From assembly GCA_040879025.1 (NCBI GenBank), contig JBBDLF010000017.1:61744-125743 (forward strand): 64,000 nt of DNA. Direction: 5' to 3'. Numbering within the stretch: the stretch's first letter is position 1; each line of letters opens with the position of its first letter. The notes below the pieces were generated by a model. The model did not search any database. It was not told the DNA's origin and saw nothing but the letters and a program-made list of their open reading frames with translations. This document shows positions 7,914 through 17,424 of this stretch, one piece after another. The stretch comes from JBBDLF01 sp040879025 (GTDB taxonomy: Bacteria > Pseudomonadota > Gammaproteobacteria > Pseudomonadales > Pseudohongiellaceae). A program made the translations under genes and the position numbers.

Positions 7914-10583
7914 TCAGAATCCCGCGCTGATGGTAAAATCGAATCTCTTGGTCTCGTCGCCTTCCCTTTCGTTGAAGGGTTTCGCCAAATATACCGTTAT
8001 GGGTGCAAACGGTGATATATAGGTAACTGCAATTCCCGCCGAATAACGTATTTCACCTACGTCAAAATTGCTGCAATTATTCAACTGCCCCTGGCGCGTG
8101 GTGCAATTTGACGAAAAAACATTGCCGGCGTCAATAAAGAAAGAAGACCGGACCCGATTGCGGTCCGTTACAAAGGGCAACGGAAACAGCAATTCTATAC
8201 TGGCCGTCGTCAAAATGTTACCACCAAAGCTGTCGTAATCATTGTCGAGGAAAAGTCGCTCCACCGCGAGTTGCCGTTGCTGGTTGCCGGCCATGTCCAG
8301 AATCGGGTTTCCCTCCTCATCGAACGCCGGTTCGGTCGCGTACGCGAAATCATTGTTGAATCCAACGGCGGAACCGTCTTCCCGCCGTAGAATATTGCCC
8401 TGCTCGTCTCTCGCCAGGGTTACCCGGTTGTTCACCAGGTAGCGTGCGCCGGCGGTGGCCCGCGGTCCCAGGCTGTTTTCTTCAAAACCCCTGACCACCC
8501 CGGAAGCGGTGAGACCGCCGGCGAAGAAGTTCTGGAAAAACGGCAATTCCTCGGAGCCGCCATAGCCAAAGCCATAGCCCAGCGTGGTGCGCATCTGCAC
8601 TATCCAGTTTTGGTAGATGGGTATCAGAACCTGGCCGGTGTAATTCAGGCGGCCGTACTCCAGGTCGCTGCCCGGCAGGGTAAATTCCAGTCCCAGGCTC
8701 TGAAATGACCCACGGGTCGGCAATTGACCGCGGTTGAGTGTGCTGCGGAACCAGGTTCCGGTCAGAGTAAAGTTGTCGAACTCGTCGCCATTACGGTCGA
8801 TAAATCCGGACTGGGGATTTCTCTGCAGTGCGAAATCGGGAAGATCGCTCACATCGCCCAGTACCGCGTCGGTGACCGGCCCGTTGAAGGCATTGGGATT
8901 GGCGGATTGAATAAGGTATTTGTCGACGCCTTCGAACAGGAACGGACTGGCCTGGATTTCCTGCACCGAGCCGAGGCCGGCGCTGAGTTCGGTATGGGCA
9001 TAGCCGATATCGATACCCAGGCGCTGAATTTCGCTGATGGGATAGCTGAAGTTCAGCGACCCGCCAAAAGACGTGGTGTTGAAGCTGGACACGTTGTACG
9101 CCGAATCGATCTCCTGGGCGTTGATGTTAAAGCCACGGCTGACCCCGTCCGGCGTGAAGTAAGGATCAAGATACTGAAGATTCAAGCTCTTCTGGAACCG
9201 GCTTCTGTTGACGCCGACCCCCACGGTACGACCGGTGCCGAGAAAATTGTGAGCCTGTACGCTGCTGGAGATAAAGAAATCGCCGCTGCCGGCACCAACG
9301 CTGAAATTAATGGCGCCGAAATTCTGCTCTGTCACGGCATAATTCACGTCAATCTGGTCTTCCGTGCCGGGAACTTCCACGGTATCCACCTCGACGCTTT
9401 CAAAATAACCGAGCTGCTCCAGGCGTGCTCGCGACTGTTCGATAAGCTGGCTTGATGCCGGGGCACTCTCGAGTTGCCGCATCTCCCGCCGCAATACATC
9501 ATCCGCGGTCTGGGTATTGCCTGAAAAACTGATGCGGTTTACGTAGGTGCGATTTCCCGGCTCGATATAGAAGGTAAGGTCCACTGTCTGCGAGTCGTCG
9601 TTGACCTCGGGTACGCCCGTGGCTTCGGCGAAGGCATACCCCAGGTTCCCGAGAAACGCCACCATGAACTCCTCGGTGGCCGTGACCAGGGCCTGGGAAA
9701 ATACCTGGCCTTCACGAACAAATATCGCAGACCGCAGCAGAGCTTCGGCATCCACCAGATCACCGGCGAGTTCGACATCATTGATCGTAAATTGGGCACC
9801 CTCGGTAATATTGACGGTGATGTAGACGTCTTCCCTGTCGGGCGTGATGGAAATGGGGGTTGAATCCAGATTGAACTCGACATAACCGCTATCGAGATAG
9901 AAGGTTTCGAGCCGCTCGAGGTCACCGGAAAATTGTTCGCGACCGTATCGATCACGGCTGCTGAAAGGCAGATACCAGGGTTTCACTCCCAGCTCGAACA
10001 AGTCCAGCAATTCGTCGTCTTCGAAAGCATTATTGCCGACAATGTTGATCTGGCGGATACGGCTTTCCTCACCTTCACTGATTGTCAAATCGATGGCAAC
10101 CCGGTTGCGGGGCAGTTCTTCCACTTCGATTTCCACGGTGGCGCCATAACGGCCTCGAGACGAATAGACGTCCTGTATGCCCTGCCTGATGGCCTCCAGA
10201 GTGGCGCGCGTAAAGATCTGGCCTTCGGAGATGCCAGCATTGCTCATATTATCGACGATATCTTCGGTGGGAAGAATACTGTTGCCTTCCAGGTTGATTT
10301 CGGCAACGGAGGGCCGCTCCACCACAGTGATCACCAGAATATTGCCGTCGCGGGAAACCTCGATATCATCGAAATACCCTGAGTCTGACAACGCGCGGAT
10401 AATCTGGGAAGAGGTGCCGGGCGTCACCTGATCGCCGATGCCCACAGGGATCAGACCGTAAATAATACCCGGAGATATCCGCTGATAGCCTTCAACAATG
10501 ATGTCGGCGATGGTGAAAGATTGGGCTTGCAGCGAATTGGAAAATCCCAGAAGCAGGACGAGACACAGTAAAACTTTTTTCAT
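7914..10583 (-). CDS. bamA: Outer membrane protein assembly factor BamA, enlarged
   Basis: Core of the BAM complex that inserts beta-barrels into the outer membrane. The N-terminus is a signal peptide (KKVLLCLVLLLGFSNSLQAQ), followed by five POTRA domains (about residues 22-420) and a 16-strand barrel that ends in the C-terminal Phe signature (FDFTISAGF). The L6 motif VRGF is present (SGVVRGFEENSLGP). At 889 residues it is about 80 longer than E. coli BamA. The extra length is in barrel loops, including one near residues 550-595 and one near 735-790 that is rich in Asp/Glu/Asn. Confidence 0.96.
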   Translation of the reverse strand: MKKVLLCLVLLLGFSNSLQAQSFTIADIIVEGYQRISPGIIYGLIPVGIGDQVTPGTSSQIIRALSDSGYFDDIEVSRDGNILVITVVERPSVAEINLEGNSILPTEDIVDNMSNAGISEGQIFTRATLEAIRQGIQDVYSSRGRYGATVEIEVEELPRNRVAIDLTISEGEESRIRQINIVGNNAFEDDELLDLFELGVKPWYLPFSSRDRYGREQFSGDLERLETFYLDSGYVEFNLDSTPISITPDREDVYITVNITEGAQFTINDVELAGDLVDAEALLRSAIFVREGQVFSQALVTATEEFMVAFLGNLGYAFAEATGVPEVNDDSQTVDLTFYIEPGNRTYVNRISFSGNTQTADDVLRREMRQLESAPASSQLIEQSRARLEQLGYFESVEVDTVEVPGTEDQIDVNYAVTEQNFGAINFSVGAGSGDFFISSSVQAHNFLGTGRTVGVGVNRSRFQKSLNLQYLDPYFTPDGVSRGFNINAQEIDSAYNVSSFNTTSFGGSLNFSYPISEIQRLGIDIGYAHTELSAGLGSVQEIQASPFLFEGVDKYLIQSANPNAFNGPVTDAVLGDVSDLPDFALQRNPQSGFIDRNGDEFDNFTLTGTWFRSTLNRGQLPTRGSFQSLGLEFTLPGSDLEYGRLNYTGQVLIPIYQNWIVQMRTTLGYGFGYGGSEELPFFQNFFAGGLTASGVVRGFEENSLGPRATAGARYLVNNRVTLARDEQGNILRREDGSAVGFNNDFAYATEPAFDEEGNPILDMAGNQQRQLAVERLFLDNDYDSFGGNILTTASIELLFPLPFVTDRNRVRSSFFIDAGNVFSSNCTTRQGQLNNCSNFDVGEIRYSAGIAVTYISPFAPITVYLAKPFNEREGDETKRFDFTISAGF

Positions 10584-10652
10584 TCGTTGGTTAATTCCCG
10601 ACTCTCTGAATTGTGCCGACCTGTCTGCTGAAATTGTTGTTTTTCTTGTTGT

Positions 10653-12047
10653 TTATAGCAGTCGACTGACATCGTTATATACCGCCAAAACCATGATACC
10701 TGAAATGATCAGCACTCCCAATTGCAGCCCCCAGGCCTGAACCTTAACCGGCACGGGCCGACGCGTGACCGCCTCAATCAGGTAGTACAGCAGGTGTCCA
10801 CCATCAAGCACCGGTATCGGCAACAGATTCAGCACTCCCAGCGAAATGCTCAGGATGGCCAGAAACCCCAGATAGACATCGAGACCGTAGCTGGCGGTGT
10901 CCCCGGCGACCTGCGCAATGGTGATCGGCCCATTGATATTCTTGACTGAAATCAGCCCCACAACCATTTTCTTGACAGAGTCGAGTACGAACAGCGATCT
11001 GTCCCAGGTGTCCTGCAGTGCGGGCAGTACAGCGGTGAAGATATTGTAGTCCAGGTGACGCCGCTGTTCTTCGGGAACCAACGATGCCAAGTCTGTCGGC
11101 TGTGCCCCGGCACCGATATAGCCGGAACGGCTGCCGTCTTCCAGAACCCGTGATTCAGGTCGCAGGCTCAACTGCGTCAAATTGCCTTCCCGTTGGACCA
11201 CAACATCCAGATCGAGTTCCGCGTTGGCCTGGATCAACCGGACCCAGTGCATCCAGCTACGCACATCGATGCCATCGGTAGCCACGACGCGGTCTCCAGC
11301 CTGTAATCCTCCCTGTTCCGCTCGGCTGCCCGGCAGGACGCTGCCAATCACGGCGGGGATCTCGTATTGTACGATGCCCAGATCTGCAACCGGGTTGGGC
11401 TCGGATGATTCGGACATCCAGGCGGCAATGGGAACGGAAATCTGACGCGGTACACTGGAGCCTTCAGGCAGGACCTCGAAGCTTACATCGCCGGATTCGC
11501 CCATCCTGCCGAGCAGTTGCATAATCACCTGCTGCCAGGTGGAAGTCTCCTCGCCGTCGATGGCGATTATTTCATCACCGGCTCGCAAACCGGCTTCATA
11601 GGCCGGCGTCGACGGCTCCACGTAGCTGGCAACCGGCGCATAGCCCTGGACGCCATAGGTGATATTGATTATCCAGTAAACCACCGCCGCCAGAATGAAA
11701 TTGGCAATGGGACCCGCCGCCACGATGGCACTGCGCTGCCACAGGGGTTTGGTAGCAAAAGACATATGGCGCTCGTCGGCTGACACTTCGCCGGGATCGG
11801 TCACCGCGGTGTCATCCTGTCCCAGCATCCTGACATAGCCGCCCAGCGGAATCGGCGCAATCACATATTCCACGCCATCCTTGCCGCGCCAGGACTTGAT
11901 CGCCTTGCCGAAGCCGATGGAGAACGTCAGCACCTTGACGCCACAACGACGCGCAACCCAGAAGTGCCCAAACTCGTGGATAGTCACTAGGATGCCCAGC
12001 GTCACGATAAGGGCGAGCAGGCTGACAATAATGTCGATCAGTAACAT
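10653..12047 (-). CDS. rseP: Site-2 intramembrane metalloprotease RseP
   Basis: Inner-membrane zinc protease that cuts the anti-sigma factor RseA after DegS and so releases sigma E. The HEFGH zinc motif is at about residues 24-28 in the first membrane helix. Two tandem PDZ domains follow in the periplasm (about 115-310), and the LDGGHLLYY motif near the C-terminus supplies the third zinc ligand. 464 residues, slightly longer than E. coli RseP (450). Its probable substrate, the RseA-like protein, is encoded at 40.7-41.3 kb in this window. Confidence 0.96.
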   Translation of the reverse strand: MLLIDIIVSLLALIVTLGILVTIHEFGHFWVARRCGVKVLTFSIGFGKAIKSWRGKDGVEYVIAPIPLGGYVRMLGQDDTAVTDPGEVSADERHMSFATKPLWQRSAIVAAGPIANFILAAVVYWIINITYGVQGYAPVASYVEPSTPAYEAGLRAGDEIIAIDGEETSTWQQVIMQLLGRMGESGDVSFEVLPEGSSVPRQISVPIAAWMSESSEPNPVADLGIVQYEIPAVIGSVLPGSRAEQGGLQAGDRVVATDGIDVRSWMHWVRLIQANAELDLDVVVQREGNLTQLSLRPESRVLEDGSRSGYIGAGAQPTDLASLVPEEQRRHLDYNIFTAVLPALQDTWDRSLFVLDSVKKMVVGLISVKNINGPITIAQVAGDTASYGLDVYLGFLAILSISLGVLNLLPIPVLDGGHLLYYLIEAVTRRPVPVKVQAWGLQLGVLIISGIMVLAVYNDVSRLL

Positions 12048-12091
12048 AGCTGTTTACTCTGGGAGCAAAACCGATATCCCTTATAAGACCC

Positions 12092-13348
12092 TCATAAGGT
12101 CAGTTTCTTTATCAAGTCTTTACCGACTTGACGGGCCTGCGCGTCGGCCTGCTGAATAGTATCGAGACTCAACGCCGCTTCACAAGGTATTTTCTCCAGC
12201 ACTTTCCCAATGATTATGGGAATTTGCGTAAATTTCAGCCGGCCTTCGAGAAATGCCTCCACGGCGACCTCATTGGCGGCGTTCAGCAGTGCCGGAGCGG
12301 TACCTTTCACCTGCGCTACTTCCATACCCAGACCGAGGCACGGAAACCGGTTGATGTCCGGCTGTTGGAATTGCAGCGCCGGACTGTCCGCCAGGTTTAA
12401 TTGTTCCGCCCCCGACTTCATGCGCTGCGGCCAGGCAAGACCATAAGCGATGGGAATACGCATATCCGGAGTAGCCATCTGGGCGACAACGGAGCCATCG
12501 ACGTATTCTACCATTGAATGGACAATACTCTGCGGATGAATCAGGACCTCGACCTGGTTCGGATTCAACCCGAACAGAAAACAGGCTTCAATGAACTCCA
12601 GCCCCTTGTTCATCAGCGTTGCCGAATCCACCGAAATTTTCCGACCCATCTCCCAGGTCGGATGGCGGCAGGCCTGCTCGGGGGTAATGGCGTCGAACTG
12701 CTCGGTTGGGGTATCGAGAAAAGGGCCGCCGGAAGCGGTAAGGATGACCTTTCTGACGTCGTCAAGCGACTTTTCCCGATTGTGCTCGTGCGGGAGACAC
12801 TGAAAAATTGCATTGTGCTCGCTGTCTATCGGCAACAGGGTTGCACCTGATTCGCGCACCGCGGTCATGAACAGATCGCCTGCCATGACGAGCGACTCTT
12901 TATTGGCCAGTAATATTTTTTTACCCTGCCTGACCGCCGCCAGGGTGGCCTCCAGCCCCGCCGCACCGACAATCGCGGCCATGACACATTCCGCTCCGGG
13001 ATCAGACGCAATCTCGATTAACCCCTCAGTGCCGGATTTCACTGTCGTTTCGCAATCGCTCCCGAATAGCTGTTGTTGCAGTGACTCCGCCGCTACGGGA
13101 TCCACCATCACGGCGTAGCGAGGATTAAAACGACGACACTGGGCCAGCAGTTTATCGACGCTGTCGTTCGCCGACAGCGCAAACACTTCAAACCGCGGAT
13201 GCGAGGCAATGACATCCAGCGTGCTCTCGCCGATGGATCCGGTCGACCCCAGTATCGTTACTTTCGTCGTCACTTTTGTCTCAATCGGGTTGCTATTCGT
13301 GTCATCGTCACCTGCCGGGTTTGCTCTTTGCGCGGTACTGGTAATCAT
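12092..13348 (-). CDS. dxr: 1-deoxy-D-xylulose 5-phosphate reductoisomerase
   Basis: Second enzyme of the MEP isoprenoid pathway, NADPH-dependent. The nucleotide-binding ILGSTGSIGESTLDVI motif starts near residue 32. Metal/substrate blocks are LLPIDSEHNAIFQ, GPF and MGRKISVDSATLMNKGLE. From ATG 13348 the protein has 418 residues, with about 28 residues before the usual start; a shorter protein beginning near VTTKVTILG is possible. The ATG overlaps the cdsA stop as ATGA, which supports translational coupling from this codon. Confidence 0.94.
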   Translation of the reverse strand: MITSTAQRANPAGDDDTNSNPIETKVTTKVTILGSTGSIGESTLDVIASHPRFEVFALSANDSVDKLLAQCRRFNPRYAVMVDPVAAESLQQQLFGSDCETTVKSGTEGLIEIASDPGAECVMAAIVGAAGLEATLAAVRQGKKILLANKESLVMAGDLFMTAVRESGATLLPIDSEHNAIFQCLPHEHNREKSLDDVRKVILTASGGPFLDTPTEQFDAITPEQACRHPTWEMGRKISVDSATLMNKGLEFIEACFLFGLNPNQVEVLIHPQSIVHSMVEYVDGSVVAQMATPDMRIPIAYGLAWPQRMKSGAEQLNLADSPALQFQQPDINRFPCLGLGMEVAQVKGTAPALLNAANEVAVEAFLEGRLKFTQIPIIIGKVLEKIPCEAALSLDTIQQADAQARQVGKDLIKKLTL

Positions 13349-14208
13349 AGCTCTCCGGCGAACAGCGTCGAGACAACCAGAACAAAAACCGGCATCGCCG
13401 CCGTCAGACTGTCAATACGGTCCAGAATGCCGCCGTGGCCGGGCAGCAGTTTGCCGCTGTCTTTCAGTCCGCGATTACGTTTCAGCATGCTGACCAGAAG
13501 GTCTCCAAAAACACTGAACACCGCGAGTACTGCACTGGCGGCCAGGAGCGTAACAAATTCAGTCGCCGTAAACTGACGGAAGCGGTCAGCAGCGACCGGC
13601 ACAAACACCAAGCTCACCAGCACACAGAAACCCAGCCCGCCGTAAAAACCCTCCCGGGTTTTTTTTGGACTGAGCCTCGGAGCAAGCGGAGTCTTCCCCA
13701 GGGTGCGACCGGTGAAGTATCCACCGATATCAGCCGCGCTGACGAGGGCGATCACGGCCAGCACCAACAGACCGCTTTCATCGAAATATTTCAGCTGCAC
13801 CAATCCGACCCAGGCGGGAAGCAATACAAACAACCCCATCAGGGCAATCTTTGACTCGCCGTTCCATTTACCGACCTGTTGCGGATAGGACCACAAAAAA
13901 TTCAGAACCATAAGCCAGAACAGCAATGCCAGAATCAACAGGACTACGACTCTTGCATTGTCAATGGATTGCGCTTCAGGGCTGATTCCCAGCAACGGAT
14001 ACAGCCCGACAATCATAATTGAGGCACCGGCTGTATAACCCGCCTTGAACCGGGACGAAGCCGGACCCGTAAAACTCCCCCACTCGTAGACGGCCAGCAA
14101 TATCGGCGCGGTAAAAAAAACCGCAAAGTAGAAAGGAGGCAGGACAGTAGTAGCGGCAACAAGTACCACGGCCAATAAAATGGCTGTTATGACACGCTGT
14201 TTAAGCAC
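13345..14208 (-). CDS. cdsA: Phosphatidate cytidylyltransferase (GTG start)
   Basis: Makes CDP-diacylglycerol from phosphatidate and CTP in the inner membrane. The start was set at GTG 14208 (VLKQRVITAILL), which overlaps the uppS stop by 8 bases and gives 287 residues; the frame is open upstream but that part is the uppS gene read in another frame. There are about eight hydrophobic segments. The C-terminal CdsA signature SVFGDLLVSMLKRNRGLKD is followed by PGHGGILDRIDS, which contains metal-binding residues. Confidence 0.95.
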   Translation of the reverse strand: MLKQRVITAILLAVVLVAATTVLPPFYFAVFFTAPILLAVYEWGSFTGPASSRFKAGYTAGASIMIVGLYPLLGISPEAQSIDNARVVVLLILALLFWLMVLNFLWSYPQQVGKWNGESKIALMGLFVLLPAWVGLVQLKYFDESGLLVLAVIALVSAADIGGYFTGRTLGKTPLAPRLSPKKTREGFYGGLGFCVLVSLVFVPVAADRFRQFTATEFVTLLAASAVLAVFSVFGDLLVSMLKRNRGLKDSGKLLPGHGGILDRIDSLTAAMPVFVLVVSTLFAGEL

Positions 14209-14953
14209 GACCCTGGCCTGATAGTTCAGCTTCGGAATGCCGGCCGAACCGACGTTGCCGACGGGCAAAGTCATTGAGCGCAAGCTGGAATTGGTGGTCG
14301 TCGAAATCAGGCCAGAAACAATCGGTAAAATACAATTCGGTATAGGCAAACTGCCACAATAAAAAATTGCTGATCCGGTTTTCGCCGCCGGTGCGAATGC
14401 ACAGGTCGGGCATCGGGTACCTGCCCAGACAAATGTGATGCTGCACCATCTCGGCATTGATATCCTCCAGCGCCAGACGGCCTGCGACCGCCTCCGCCGC
14501 AACACGGCGGGCCGCTTCCGCGATATCCCAGCGCCCCCCATAATCGGCGGCCACAATCACGGTTGTACCGGTATTATCGGCGGTGAGCTGCTCAACTTCC
14601 GCCATGCTTTCCTGCAATTTTCGGGAAAAACTGGCCCTATTGCCGATTATCTCCAGGCGCACGTTGTTGCGGTGGAATTGGTCGATTTCCTTGCGTTTCA
14701 ATACCGCCAGAAACAGTGCCATCAGACTCTGGACTTCCTTGCTCGGGCGCAACCAGTTTTCACTGCTGAACGCGAACAGGGTGAGGTAGGGGATGCCACG
14801 GCGAACACAGGAGTTGACAATTTCCCTGGCCGCCTCCGCGCCGGCACGGTGACCGGCGCGGCTGGACAAAGCATGCGCCTTTGCCCATCGGCTGTTACCA
14901 TCCATGATAATAGCGACATGCCGGGGTTTGCTGTTGTCAGCATCAGGTGTCAT
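14201..14953 (-). CDS. uppS: Undecaprenyl diphosphate synthase
   Basis: Cis-prenyltransferase that makes the C55 carrier lipid for cell wall and LPS synthesis. 250 residues. Motifs visible are HVAIIMDGNSRWAK (catalytic Asp), LTLFAFSSENWLRP, and the C-terminal PDLCIRTGGENRISNFLLWQ. It lies between frr and cdsA with an overlap into cdsA. Confidence 0.96.
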   Translation of the reverse strand: MTPDADNSKPRHVAIIMDGNSRWAKAHALSSRAGHRAGAEAAREIVNSCVRRGIPYLTLFAFSSENWLRPSKEVQSLMALFLAVLKRKEIDQFHRNNVRLEIIGNRASFSRKLQESMAEVEQLTADNTGTTVIVAADYGGRWDIAEAARRVAAEAVAGRLALEDINAEMVQHHICLGRYPMPDLCIRTGGENRISNFLLWQFAYTELYFTDCFWPDFDDHQFQLALNDFARRQRRFGRHSEAELSGQGRA

Positions 14954-14986
14954 TGACTCGCTGTTTCCTGGGGAAGCTGGGAATCG

Positions 14987-15544
14987 CTATATCGAAAGCA
15001 GGTCCTGTTCTTTTGTATGGTAATCGGCATCCACTTTTGCGATGTATTTGTCGGTCAATTTCTGGATCTGCTCTTCGGCCCGGCGCTGATCGTCCTCGCT
15101 GATTTCCTTTTCCTTTTCCAGGTCCTTGATATCGCCGTTGGCGTCACGCCTGATGTTTCTGATCGCCACCCTGGCGTTCTCCGCTTCGTGCTTGGCCTGC
15201 TTGGTATACTCGCGCCGGGTTTCTTCGGTCAACACCGGCATCGGCACACGAATATGAACTCCGTTGTTGGACGGATTGAGTCCGAGATCGGACTTCATGA
15301 TGGCTTTCTCTATGTCACCGATTATTCCTCTTTCCCAGGGTTGAATGACAAGAGAGCGGGATTCTTCGACAGTAATATTGGCCAGCTGAGTCAGCGGTGT
15401 ATCGGTTCCATAATAAGAAACCAAAATGCCATCGAGCAAACCGGGATGGGCGCGGCCGGTACGAATTTTATTGAACGCTGACTCCAGAGAAGACACGCTC
15501 TTTTGCATTCTGTCTTCTGCGTCGGCGATTATGTCTTTTATCAT
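14987..15544 (-). CDS. frr: Ribosome recycling factor
   Basis: Splits post-termination ribosomes together with EF-G. 185 residues, exactly the family length. Conserved features are the N-terminal helix with FNKIRTGRAHPGLLDGI, the domain II block TPLTQLANITVEESRSLVIQ (about residues 50-70) and the Lys/Glu-rich C-terminal helices. Located between pyrH and uppS in the standard order. Confidence 0.97.
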   Translation of the reverse strand: MIKDIIADAEDRMQKSVSSLESAFNKIRTGRAHPGLLDGILVSYYGTDTPLTQLANITVEESRSLVIQPWERGIIGDIEKAIMKSDLGLNPSNNGVHIRVPMPVLTEETRREYTKQAKHEAENARVAIRNIRRDANGDIKDLEKEKEISEDDQRRAEEQIQKLTDKYIAKVDADYHTKEQDLLSI

Positions 15545-15607
15545 CGAGATATTCCCTCTTGTGGCTCTGGTCGTTATTCTCTGTTATTTGTTTATGTTTT
15601 TCTGTCT

Positions 15608-16327
15608 CTACTCAATGAAGGTACCGTCGGTACTGCGAATGACATTGTTCAACAGAGCTCCGGGCTGGGTCATGTTAAAAACCCGAATTGGAATCTGATG
15701 ATCCCGGGCCAGACAAATCGCTGTGAGGTCCATCACTCCAAGTTGCTTTGCAATGACTTCGTCATAGCTGAGCGTTTCGTATTTGACGGCACTGGCATCC
15801 GTCCGCGGATCGGCGGAGTATACCCCGTCCACCTTGGTGGCCTTGAGAATCAGTTCGGCGTTGATTTCCACACCGCGCAGACAGGCAGCCGTATCGGTGG
15901 TGAAAAAGGGATTGCCGGTACCGGCGGAAAAGATTACCACATCCCCGGAATTGAGGTGACGCAGCGCCGTGCGCCGGTCATAGTGCTCGACGACTCCGCT
16001 CATGGGAATCGCAGACATGACGCGAGTGGGAATATTGGCCCTTTCGAGAGCATCCCGCATCGCCAGCGAGTTCATCACTGTGGCGAGCATGCCCATATGA
16101 TCGCCGGTTACGCGTTCCATGCCGGCGGCGTGGAGAGCGGACCCGCGGAACAGATTACCCCCGCCGATCACCATGCCGATCTGGATACCCAGTCCTACCA
16201 GTTGTCCAACTTCAACCGCCATACGGTCCAGCACCCTGGGGTCAATACCGAATTCTGCTTCGCCCATCAGGGCTTCCCCGCTGAGTTTCAACAGAATTCT
16301 CTGGTATTTTTTCCCGTCTGCCGGCAT
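15608..16327 (-). CDS. pyrH: UMP kinase
   Basis: Phosphorylates UMP to UDP; amino-acid-kinase fold, hexameric. 239 residues. Motifs are RILLKLSGEALMG at the N-terminus, VIGGGNLFRG, and the C-terminal ATKVDGVYSADP and TAICLARDHQIPIRVFNM. The Shine-Dalgarno is inside the short tsf-pyrH spacer (63 bases). The two Mos-like proteins at 46.6-48.3 kb share this fold. Confidence 0.97.
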   Translation of the reverse strand: MPADGKKYQRILLKLSGEALMGEAEFGIDPRVLDRMAVEVGQLVGLGIQIGMVIGGGNLFRGSALHAAGMERVTGDHMGMLATVMNSLAMRDALERANIPTRVMSAIPMSGVVEHYDRRTALRHLNSGDVVIFSAGTGNPFFTTDTAACLRGVEINAELILKATKVDGVYSADPRTDASAVKYETLSYDEVIAKQLGVMDLTAICLARDHQIPIRVFNMTQPGALLNNVIRSTDGTFIE

Positions 16328-16390
16328 AAAGGATGAACTCCTGGGATTTAACTCAGACCGGACCCGCAGGCCCGATTTCAGCGTATTCTC

Positions 16391-17275
16391 TTATTTGTCG
16401 GAACCTCGAGCCTGCGCCGCGACTTCTTCCGCGAAATCGACAACCTGCTTCTCGATGCCCTCACCAACCTCGTAGCGAATAAAACTGACTACATCGGCTC
16501 CCGCCTCGCTCAACAGCGACTTGATTTTGACCTCGGGGTCCTTGACGAAGTCCTGCTCCAGCAAGCTCACTTCAGCGATGTATTTTTGCAATTTTCCACT
16601 GATCATTTTTTCGATGATTTCGTCGGGTTTGCCGCTATCCCTGGCCTGGGCCGCGAAAATTTCGGACTCTTTCGCCAGAACGTCTTCCGGCACATCTTCC
16701 GCTCTCACCACCATAGGATTGACCGCGGCCACGTGCATGGCGATATCCCGAGCCAGGGATTCATCGCCACCGTGCAACGCGATCAGAACCGCAATGCGAT
16801 TATTACTGTGAACATAGCTTTCCACTATGCCCTTGTTGGCATCATCAAAATTGAGACAGTCGACGCGGCGAGCCGTAATGTTTTCACCGATCTTCTGTAC
16901 CAGGGCCTGTCGTCTTTCTTCCAGACCTCCGCTGAGCAGGTCTTCAATTGCCGCATCCCTGTTGGCAAATGCCTGGTTCAGCAGGGTACGGGCAAAATCG
17001 AGAAAATTATCATCGCGGGCGACAAAATCGGTTTCGCTGTTGACTTCAATAATAACCCCGTAATTACCGTCCTCGGATATGCGGGTCATCACCACGCCTT
17101 CCGCGGCGACACGACCGGATTTTTTCGCTGCTTTCAGACCGCTGGACTTACGCAGGTCCTCGATGGCTTTTTCAAAGTCGCCGCTGGATTCCACCAGGGC
17201 GTTCTTGCACTCCATCATGCCCAGTCCGGTTCTTTCCCTGAGCTCTTTTACCATGCTAGCTGTAATTGTCGTCAT
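16391..17275 (-). CDS. tsf: Elongation factor Ts
   Basis: Nucleotide exchange factor for EF-Tu. The start was placed at the second of two adjacent ATGs (MTTITASMVKEL), matching the family N-terminus, with an AGAGG Shine-Dalgarno upstream; 294 residues. Present are the UBA-like N-terminal domain (LRERTGLGMMECKNAL), the core contact TDFVARDDNFLDFA (about residues 80-93), and the C-terminal FIRYEVGEGIEKQ. The frame is open for another 39 codons upstream, but that part has no family match. A 149-base spacer separates it from rpsB. Confidence 0.96.
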   Translation of the reverse strand: MTTITASMVKELRERTGLGMMECKNALVESSGDFEKAIEDLRKSSGLKAAKKSGRVAAEGVVMTRISEDGNYGVIIEVNSETDFVARDDNFLDFARTLLNQAFANRDAAIEDLLSGGLEERRQALVQKIGENITARRVDCLNFDDANKGIVESYVHSNNRIAVLIALHGGDESLARDIAMHVAAVNPMVVRAEDVPEDVLAKESEIFAAQARDSGKPDEIIEKMISGKLQKYIAEVSLLEQDFVKDPEVKIKSLLSEAGADVVSFIRYEVGEGIEKQVVDFAEEVAAQARGSDK

Positions 17276-17424
17276 CATTGGTGCCTCTTGACTTGTGCTC
17301 TCACGCGTTCGCATCCCTGCGTCGTCGCTCCCGGAGCATGCCGCGCTGCCACAAAATGCAGGGCGACTCGGAACATAAAGTGTAGAATTCAACTGATGCC
17401 GCGCCGGCTCATGCTGACTCCCGA

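Noticed and set aside
14209..14556. 115-codon N-terminal extension of cdsA
   Set aside because: It is uppS read in another frame; the GTG at 14208 gives normal CdsA length.
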